Below, one piece after another: positions 28,006 through 33,535 of a DNA stretch of 33,535 bases. The position numbers and the translations under genes are program-made. Position 1 is the first letter of the stretch. Each line of letters begins with the position of its first letter. A model generated the notes under the pieces. The model was not told the DNA's origin and made no database searches. It worked only from the letters and a program-made list of their open reading frames with translations. Origin of the DNA: an uncultured bacterium (GTDB lineage: Bacteria > Patescibacteriota > Minisyncoccia > Phycocordibacterales > CAIZLB01); the NCBI GenBank assembly GCA_903848795.1, contig CAINHC010000028.1, positions 1-33,535 on the forward strand, given 5' to 3'.

Positions 28006-29691
28006 CTACCCCTCAATCGTATCTGGCTCCGAAACAATCAAATTATTTTTATTCACCTTAGACGCAACTGCTCCCCAAACTTCGCCAAGCTCTTTTGTGT
28101 CAAGCAAAATATAAATCAAAATTGTAACAATTATGCCAATAATACCTGCACAGAACCCTTGCAAAAATACTCCCATCGTTGCGGTACGTGAGAAGACCAT
28201 GGAAAATATATTTAACCCAACATAAGCAAAGAATGCCCCAATTACGCCCGCCCCCAGTGAGTGAACCAAAATCATAGCAGTTTTCTTTGTAAATCCTCTA
28301 AAATCTCTTTCAAAAATAATCCACAGCATCACCAAAGTCACAAGAGTCCCAATCGTATATCCAAATGGCAACATCATTACTTCAGTCCCCTTTATCCCTG
28401 CAACTTTAAATAAGGATTCGAAGAATATCCTAAATGATTCTGAGCTTGCGAATAATTTCAATAATAAAAATGGAGAAAGAATTGTAACAACAGAGCCAGC
28501 TAGATTAATAAGTAAAGGCTTTCTAGTTTTTCCTGCCGCATAATATGATCTTATAAACAACATTTCCAGTGACTGTGCAAAAAGTGAAATCGTAAATAGT
28601 GCCAAACACGCTGCTGTAAGTCTTGTATCTTGCCAATTAAATGATCCAGATCCCAAAATTACTCTAACAATTTGTGCCCGCAAAACAATAAAAAGCGCAG
28701 TAATTGGAAAAGACCAGAAGATAATATGTCTTGCCGCGACAACGATATGCTTCATAAATTCCTCCTTTTGTCCCTTAGCAAAGCAAGCTGAAAGCGTCGG
28801 AAACGCAGCGAGAGTATAGCTTATACCAACAATCGCAAGTGGAACAGATTGTAAGTTAGAAGCAAAGCTAAATATCGTAATTGACCCTGCAGTTAAGGTT
28901 GATGCAAAGGCTGTGATAAAAATTTGCTCAAGTGTATTGGTTGAGAGTGTTAGGGTTCTTGGGACAGATATTTTTACAACCCTCCACACTTCTTTAAAAT
29001 CTATTTTAAAAGTAAAGACAGGCAACATTCCCTGCTTTATCACAAAAGGAACTTGAATTAAAAAGTGTAATACTCCACCAATTACCACTCCATAAACAAC
29101 ACCAGTGATTCCGAAGAATGGATAAAGAAATATTATTCCGAAAATAATCGATACATTATAAAGAATAGGACTCACAGCGTATAAGAAAAATCTTTTCTTT
29201 ATTTGCGTAATTACTCCAAGCATGTTCGATACTCCCAAACAAATTGGTTGTAGCAATAATATTCTCGACAAAAATATAACCTTACTCAATGAGTCGGGAT
29301 CAGAAATTCCAGGAAAAACAAAACCAGCAATGTAAGGCATCAAGAAGAATGCGACTGCTGCTACAATTAATATTGCAGAGAAAAACACAGTAAAAATTGA
29401 GTCCAAAAACTTCTTCGTCCCATCCTTTTTATTCTCCAATCTGTCACTTAAAAACGGAATCAAAACTGAGATGGAAACAAGGGAAGCAACTGAGGCAAAT
29501 ATAAAATCGGGAATTCTAAATGATGCATAATACAAATCCAACGAATGAGTAGCGCCAAAATAACTCGCCAAGATTCTATCTCTGAAAAGCGCCAAGACCT
29601 GCGACATCAAAGTGAACAACCCTAAGATCGCTGCGGCTTGATGCATTCCCCCAACCTCACTATGAAATAATTTAAATATTTTTTTAACCAT
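28006..29691 (-). CDS. murJ: Lipid II flippase MurJ
   Basis: MOP-superfamily flippase that moves lipid II across the membrane for peptidoglycan synthesis. About 14 membrane helices fill the protein. The N-terminal MurJ/MviN signature is present: ALFRDRILASYFGATHSLDLYYASFRIPDF, then SISVLIPFLSDRL. The track begins at 29787, but that start lies inside the upstream gene's C-terminus and adds a Lys/Arg-rich 32 residues. I use the ATG at 29691 (MVKKIFKLFHSEVGG), 28 bases after the upstream stop; the product is then 561 aa, a little above the usual 500-530. It shares a transcript with the O-antigen-ligase-like gene before it and ends before the bidirectional terminator at 27.85 kb. Confidence 0.93.
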   Translation of the reverse strand: MVKKIFKLFHSEVGGMHQAAAILGLFTLMSQVLALFRDRILASYFGATHSLDLYYASFRIPDFIFASVASLVSISVLIPFLSDRLENKKDGTKKFLDSIFTVFFSAILIVAAVAFFLMPYIAGFVFPGISDPDSLSKVIFLSRILLLQPICLGVSNMLGVITQIKKRFFLYAVSPILYNVSIIFGIIFLYPFFGITGVVYGVVIGGVLHFLIQVPFVIKQGMLPVFTFKIDFKEVWRVVKISVPRTLTLSTNTLEQIFITAFASTLTAGSITIFSFASNLQSVPLAIVGISYTLAAFPTLSACFAKGQKEEFMKHIVVAARHIIFWSFPITALFIVLRAQIVRVILGSGSFNWQDTRLTAACLALFTISLFAQSLEMLFIRSYYAAGKTRKPLLINLAGSVVTILSPFLLLKLFASSESFRIFFESLFKVAGIKGTEVMMLPFGYTIGTLVTLVMLWIIFERDFRGFTKKTAMILVHSLGAGVIGAFFAYVGLNIFSMVFSRTATMGVFLQGFCAGIIGIIVTILIYILLDTKELGEVWGAVASKVNKNNLIVSEPDTIEG

Positions 29692-29719
29692 TGCAGAATT
29701 TTTGTTTTTTCTTCGTTTT

Positions 29720-32080
29720 TTATTTTTTCTTCGTAGTTGAGGTGGCTGAGGAATTATCTTCAGCACCAATCCTTGCCTTAGCTTCATCCGTCAGAATTCC
29801 CTGATACAAATCGCTAGCTTCATTGAAATTTGGTTTTAATTTTAGAGCCTGCTCAAGTAGTGTTTTTGCTGTTCCCCTATCCCCCGCCAGCACATATAAA
29901 TTAGCAAGAGAATACAATGGTAGTGGATGTTTTGGGGCTAATTTAATCGCTTGCGCAAAACTCTGTAGCGCATAACCACCAGCATCCTTCTCCAAATTCA
30001 AAAGAGCGATAGTTTGCATTGTCGATCCAAATTGCAAATAGTTTCTAAAGTCATTTCTATTTTTATAAACACTTTCCTTACCTGAAGATGCCGCAACTTC
30101 AATATAGGCCTCGGTTGACGAAGACATCGCCAAAGCTTGCCCATTTTTTAATGCATCCATATTTTGATTCTCTGGGCTAGATGAAATATCATAATTTATC
30201 TGAACTATTGCTAGATTATTTATCCCCCTAGCGTAAAGATCATTTGGATAAATATCAAAAGCCTTTTGCAATGAGAATATTGCTTGTGGAACGATGGAAA
30301 TATTAGCAGACTTAGCATAAATAAGTTGTGTAGATTCTGCAGAGTAGAATTGGGAACGAATTCGATTGATCCAAACCAGAGCAAGACAGGCCGTCAAAAT
30401 CATCACAAGAATAATTGTAACCATACTGAATACTCTTTTTGAGCTATGCTTTTTCTTCAAATCGTAACCAGCAGTCGAATCAGTAGCCGAGCCGTCATTT
30501 GAACCAGCAGACAAACTGACATTTGAGCCGTCAAACAAAAATTCCTTCGCTGTCAATTTATTATCCACAATAATATTTGCCAACAAAAATCCTGTGACAA
30601 TGAAGGTCAAAATCAAAACCATTGAACCAGGGACATTCAATATTGCATTGATCCACAAAAATATTGCAGACAAAAGTGTAACGATACTTGTATAAGTATG
30701 AGCTGAATCTTTTTTGTTTATTAGTATTGATTTTATGCCAGCGACGAGTAGTAGCAACAAACTAACAATCAGCAGAATGAATACCAGGACACCATTATTA
30801 ATAAGTAGGGTTGGTAGATATCCAACACCAAACTGAAAATCAGTATTCCACAAATCTGTCTTATTTATATAATCAGGTCTGAATGTATTCCATGCAATAT
30901 AGAATCCATGAGGGCCAACTCCGATTAAAGAATTTTTGATGGAAGAATTAAGAACCTCTTTTGATACTATATAAGTATCACTCACACCAGGCCTAACATT
31001 CAACACAGATTCATTTGGAACACCTGTGAATTGATTAATCCCTTGATTTAATGCCAAAGGAGACGCCATGACAATAATACCTAACACAATCAATATTACA
31101 TTAGCTACGGGGAAATTCACGGACTTTATTTTATCCTCTTTTTCCTTCCTACTTTGCACTAATCGAAATACAGCGAAGAGTAGGGCGACGATTCCAACTA
31201 CAGTCATGGATGGCACAACAAACTGTGATCCATTATTCAATTGATCTATTCCAGAACCAACAACAATCGATGAAGCTACAAAACTCACGAATGTTGATAC
31301 AGAAAATATAACCCAGTAAATCTTTTTTATCGAATCCTTAAGTGGAACCATGTCTAATGTTATCGCAAGAGACAGGGCTCCAACACCTGTTGCTATACCA
31401 AGATCACCCCATGAGCCAATCATATTTAATACTGGCAAATCAAATCTTCCTCCCAAGCTCAATATACTTGTGAATAAATCTATTTTAAACGCAGACGAAA
31501 TGAGCCTTAGTATTTGGAAAACAGAAGCTACACCAAGCCCTGACCAAAATATAGAAAGTGCGCTGAAAATACGCTCCTTCGTGTTAATGACGGAAGATAT
31601 TAGGATAGTGGTCAGCAATAAAATTGAAATTAAATACCATGAATCAATCTCCGATCCGTTGCCCATAATTGACCCACTGTATGATGTTGAAAAAAATGCA
31701 GAAATTAGGGTTATAATAGAAATCAAAAGCGCCGGGATCCAAATTTTTTTATTGACTATTTTTATTGATCCGCCATAAATTATGGACAATCCCATAGAGA
31801 CTACTGCCACAGTTACAGCTGTTATTAGCAAGCCCAATTTTGCCTGACCTAATTCAATAAAGGAAGTTGGAAGAAAAAAAACGGGAAGGAGTCCAATCAA
31901 AACATACATAGAATATTTAGCTATATTATCAAAAAACCTTATTTTTGATTTTACATCAGAAACCCTTTTAGATTTGGTTTTTGGCTTTTCTTTAATATCT
32001 ACATCTTTAATTTCTACAGCCATCGTTGAATCAATCTCTTCTTTTTTTCCTTTCTTTTTTCTTAATGTAATCTTTGGCAT
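29720..32080 (-). CDS. O-antigen ligase/Wzy-like membrane protein with C-terminal TPRs
   Basis: Large polytopic protein with about 12-14 membrane helices between residues about 45 and 570, preceded by a Lys-rich cytoplasmic tail (KITLRKKKGKKEE). The largest outside loop contains LIGVGPHGFYIAWNTFRPDYIN, the type of loop seen in O-antigen ligases and Wzy polymerases (periplasmic GxG-GxF/Y region). The C-terminal 200 residues are outside the membrane and carry TPR repeats (YARGINNLAIVQINY; LPLYSLANLYVLAGDRGTAKTLLEQALKLKP). This membrane-plus-TPR layout is common in Gram-positive and CPR glycan enzymes. The track starts with TTG at 32143; I choose the ATG at 32080, since TATATT lies between the two and would be its -10. 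murJ follows 28 bases after the stop. It probably handles the glycan exported by the ABC pair; this is inference. Confidence 0.82.
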   Translation of the reverse strand: MPKITLRKKKGKKEEIDSTMAVEIKDVDIKEKPKTKSKRVSDVKSKIRFFDNIAKYSMYVLIGLLPVFFLPTSFIELGQAKLGLLITAVTVAVVSMGLSIIYGGSIKIVNKKIWIPALLISIITLISAFFSTSYSGSIMGNGSEIDSWYLISILLLTTILISSVINTKERIFSALSIFWSGLGVASVFQILRLISSAFKIDLFTSILSLGGRFDLPVLNMIGSWGDLGIATGVGALSLAITLDMVPLKDSIKKIYWVIFSVSTFVSFVASSIVVGSGIDQLNNGSQFVVPSMTVVGIVALLFAVFRLVQSRKEKEDKIKSVNFPVANVILIVLGIIVMASPLALNQGINQFTGVPNESVLNVRPGVSDTYIVSKEVLNSSIKNSLIGVGPHGFYIAWNTFRPDYINKTDLWNTDFQFGVGYLPTLLINNGVLVFILLIVSLLLLLVAGIKSILINKKDSAHTYTSIVTLLSAIFLWINAILNVPGSMVLILTFIVTGFLLANIIVDNKLTAKEFLFDGSNVSLSAGSNDGSATDSTAGYDLKKKHSSKRVFSMVTIILVMILTACLALVWINRIRSQFYSAESTQLIYAKSANISIVPQAIFSLQKAFDIYPNDLYARGINNLAIVQINYDISSSPENQNMDALKNGQALAMSSSTEAYIEVAASSGKESVYKNRNDFRNYLQFGSTMQTIALLNLEKDAGGYALQSFAQAIKLAPKHPLPLYSLANLYVLAGDRGTAKTLLEQALKLKPNFNEASDLYQGILTDEAKARIGAEDNSSATSTTKKK

Positions 32081-32182
32081 TTTTGATTTTAATTTTAATA
32101 GCAATATACAGCTATTTTTCGAATAATAGACTAATCTTACCAAGAATTAAGTGAATTTAAAAGGTAGTTTTACCCAGGTACC

Positions 32183-32224
32183 CAAGCAATTTTGCACAAG
32201 CAATTTTGCACAAGCAATTTTTGC
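32183..32224. repeat. Three tandem 14-bp repeats
   Basis: CAAGCAATTTTGCA twice (32183-32196, 32197-32210) and CAAGCAATTTTTGC (32211-32224). Each unit contains GCAA/TTGC half-palindromes. It lies between the O-antigen-ligase-like gene and the 3' end of the microprotein gene. Confidence 0.85.
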
Positions 32225-32234
32225 CTATCAACGT

Positions 32235-32384
32235 TTATATCACCTTATTACCCTTAATCACCCTGATTAAAATCATGATTATTGCTATAACAAGAAGAAA
32301 GTGTATAAAGCCTCCGATAACATGTGAGGTTATAATTCCAAGAGCCCAGAGAATAATTAAGATTACCGCTATTGTAGTTAACAT
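32235..32384 (-). CDS. lmo0937-type small membrane protein, 49 aa
   Basis: Not in the ORF track because of its length. The minus-strand frame starts MLTTIAVILIILWALGIIT, continues with HVIGGFIHFLLVIAI and ends in a basic tail (RVIKGNKVI). This two-helix pattern with xGGFIHxLLVIA and a short basic C-terminus is that of the lmo0937-family membrane proteins, tiny proteins of unknown role spread across bacteria. A TGG-TATAAT extended -10 lies about 30 bases upstream (TATAAT on the minus strand at 32414-32419), back to back with the rnpB promoter. The plus-strand 84-aa ORF in the track is its antisense shadow. Confidence 0.85.
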   Translation of the reverse strand: MLTTIAVILIILWALGIITSHVIGGFIHFLLVIAIIMILIRVIKGNKVI

Positions 32385-32413
32385 AAATTTTATTAGTTGG
32401 TTAATAGAAATCT

Positions 32414-32422
32414 ATTATACCA
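32414..32422 (-). promoter_or_regulatory. Extended -10 promoter of the 49-aa gene
   Basis: TGGTATAAT on the minus strand, predicting a leader of about 22 nt. Confidence 0.65.
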
Positions 32423-32452
32423 CAAATAGACGCTGGCTTTTTTACCAAGTTA

Positions 32453-32461
32453 TGTTATAAT
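32453..32461 (+). promoter_or_regulatory. Extended -10 promoter of rnpB
   Basis: TGTTATAAT: TG, one base, TATAAT at 32456-32461, about seven bases before the predicted RNA 5' end. Confidence 0.7.
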
Positions 32462-32466
32462 TTAAA

Positions 32467-32825
32467 AGTGTCAGATAGGTGCTCATATTGAAAGTAATTT
32501 CACAAGAGAGGAAAGTCCGAACACTCCCCCGCTTTTGCGAGGAGAAAGGTAGCAGGTAACGCCTGTCTAGAGAAATCTACGAGGTGCGAACAGTGACGTC
32601 TTGTTTTGAAAAAAACAGGACATCCTAGATGCAAATTTAGGATGAATCCCTTGGGGAACCAAGAGAATGAAACGGCTAAATCCTTACCTGAGTGCAAGTC
32701 CGTGCTTATCAAGCAATTGATAAGAGTGACGCAAAGAAATGTATGGCAACATGCATTCAAGATAAATGCCTATCGGACGCATAAGCAATTGTGCGCCGTA
32801 CAGAATTCGGCTTATAGACACACAA
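32467..32825 (+). ncRNA. rnpB: RNase P RNA, bacterial class A-like
   Basis: The catalytic RNA that trims tRNA 5' leaders. The P4/CR-I signature GAGAGGAAAGTCCGAACA lies about 45 bases from the 5' end, and the 3' conserved ACAGAATTCGGCTTATAGAC (CR-V with the P4 partner) is about 20 bases from the 3' end. GTGTC at the 5' end pairs with GACAC at the 3' end as P1. The CR-II/III-type segment GAGTGCAAGTCCGTGCTT sits in the middle. The usual GGUAA J15/16 element that binds the tRNA CCA is not obvious in P15; the AAGCAATTG region may be a reduced form. That would fit a genome whose tRNAs mostly lack encoded CCA, but needs a covariance alignment. ORFs inside it are spurious. Confidence 0.93.
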
Positions 32826-32828
32826 CAT

Positions 32829-32865
32829 CATAATACCCCGCCAAAAGCGGGGTATTATGCATTTT
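32829..32865 (+). terminator. rnpB terminator
   Basis: ATAATACCCCGC, loop CAAAA, GCGGGGTATTAT: a perfect 12-bp stem followed by GCATTTTATCC. It also separates rnpB from the convergent gene. Confidence 0.88.
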
Positions 32866-32881
32866 ATCCATAGATTGTGAA

Positions 32882-33535
32882 TTACTGAATGGGGTCTGTT
32901 GGTGGAGTCGGTACGAGAGATGAGCCTTGGGCTGGAAATGGAGTTGTTTCTGTTGCCGGAGTCGTCTCTGGGGCTGGGACAATCGGAGCTATGCTTGTGT
33001 TTGTATCTACAGTTGTATCTGTGGTTGTATCTGTGGTTGTTCCCGTAGTTGTTGCGTTCATAATTTTAGAATCCGTGACCGCACCAGAATTAGTGGTTGT
33101 AGTAGAATTAGTGGTTGTACCAGAATTTAACTTCGCCAAATCATCAACAACCGTGCCATTTGATGCAGGACTCGTAATTGATGAATTTACAATAACCGTT
33201 TGCAAATTATCACAATTTCCTAAGTCTGTTTTAGTTTGACCATTCACAACACGTAGACAGAAAGGCTTTCCTGTTGCTGAATCATAAATAGTTATTCCTG
33301 TAGGTTTTGTTGGTGATCCAACGGTTAATCTATCCACCACAACCTCCCTCAAATATGCAATACCGTTTTCTATTTTTACAAAAACAGATGCAATCTCCTT
33401 CACCGCATTCACAACCGTCGCCAGAATTGGTCTATCACTTAGTGTAAGGAATCCAGTTGATGATGTTGAAACAGCTTCAGGGATAGCAAGTTGTATGTTT
33501 TGTGCAGAGAATCCAGAGTATGTAGAATTCATATC
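32882..33535 (-). CDS. C-terminal part of a large protein with peptidase_S74-like motif and Thr/Pro-rich tail
   Basis: The frame is open to the window edge, so the listed ATG is probably internal and the gene continues beyond 33535. The visible part begins STYSGFSAQNIQLAIPEAV, which matches the start of peptidase_S74-type intramolecular chaperone domains (xYGFIAQxVxxxFPEAV), found at the ends of phage tail fibres and of large surface proteins that trimerise. In the classic family this domain carries a Ser-Lys self-cleavage site; I cannot confirm it here. Residues about 35-75 include a helical segment (VVNAVKEIASVFVKIENGIAYLREVVVDRLTVG) typical of trimeric coiled-coil ends. The last 90 residues are extremely rich in Thr, Asn and Pro and probably unstructured. 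No membrane anchor is visible at the C-terminus. Confidence 0.75.
   Translation of the reverse strand, partial: DMNSTYSGFSAQNIQLAIPEAVSTSSTGFLTLSDRPILATVVNAVKEIASVFVKIENGIAYLREVVVDRLTVGSPTKPTGITIYDSATGKPFCLRVVNGQTKTDLGNCDNLQTVIVNSSITSPASNGTVVDDLAKLNSGTTTNSTTTTNSGAVTDSKIMNATTTGTTTDTTTDTTVDTNTSIAPIVPAPETTPATETTPFPAQGSSLVPTPPTDPIQ

Noticed and set aside
29692-29787. N-terminal 32 residues of the murJ track ORF
   Set aside because: Overlaps the C-terminus of the upstream gene and encodes a Lys/Arg-rich stretch unlike MurJ; the ATG at 29691 fits the family start.
32183-32224. Possible CRISPR array
   Set aside because: Three contiguous 14-bp units without spacers and no cas genes in the window.
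32206-32460. 84-aa plus-strand ORF
   Set aside because: Antisense to the lmo0937-type gene and runs over the rnpB promoter.
32500-32833. ORFs on both strands inside the rnpB region
   Set aside because: They lie within the RNase P RNA, whose conserved blocks explain the sequence.

Overview
The window looks like a chromosomal segment of a small-genome Candidate Phyla Radiation bacterium (Patescibacteria, probably Parcubacteria-like). This is an inference from four things: low overall GC, scattered single tRNA genes of which four of five lack an encoded CCA end, near absence of Shine-Dalgarno sequences, and a mix of core genes with unrecognised secreted proteins. No 16S rRNA or marker tree is available here to confirm it.

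Layout. Positions 1-132 hold the 3' end of an IS30-type transposase. ftsZ, a small unknown minus-strand gene, a thioredoxin reductase, tRNA-Val, a tandem DUF1653-like protein, an unknown protein and a secreted protein with a VPETG C-terminal sorting-like signal run to 5.6 kb. After tRNA-Ser and tRNA-Glu comes a 1355-residue minus-strand polyprotein. It joins a ROK sugar-kinase fold whose two lobes appear in swapped order, two KpsF/GutQ-type SIS isomerase domains, and a mannitol-1-phosphate-dehydrogenase-like domain. From 10.4 to 16.5 kb lie an unknown gene, tsaD, valS, a PrsW-type protease overlapping valS, and an Hsp20 chaperone. Positions 16.5-19.5 kb carry two GC-richer secreted protein genes. 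Each has a textbook TTGACA-17-TATAAT promoter and the same structured leader RNA. A complete ISL3-family insertion sequence sits between them, with 27-bp imperfect ends and a perfect 8-bp target duplication.

From 19.6 kb most genes are on the minus strand: tRNA-Phe, a coiled-coil membrane protein, a COG1092-type methyltransferase with a Gly/Arg-rich insert, an AAA/DUF4143 ATPase, tRNA-Arg, a membrane FKBP, a glutaredoxin, a DivIC/FtsB protein, an ABC polysaccharide exporter pair, lepA, murJ, and an O-antigen-ligase-like protein with TPRs. They are followed by an lmo0937-type microprotein, the RNase P RNA gene (plus strand), and the C-terminal end of a large protein with a peptidase_S74-like chaperone motif. 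Cell envelope (ftsZ, divIC, murJ, ABC exporter, O-antigen ligase-like, PrsW) and translation (tsaD, valS, lepA, rnpB, tRNAs) dominate.

Regulation as read from sequence: many genes have a -10 box, often of the extended TGn type, ending about 7-11 bases before the start codon, which predicts leaderless or near-leaderless mRNAs. The strongly promoted secreted-protein genes instead have longer leaders ending in C/A-rich stretches with no Shine-Dalgarno. Intergenic DNA holds terminators, a two-copy branched palindrome with a TGCT loop, a 90-bp MITE-like palindrome, and a candidate small RNA divergent from lepA.

Most worth following: the multi-enzyme sugar-phosphate fusion, the twin leader RNAs, the branched palindrome family, and the lepA-divergent small RNA.
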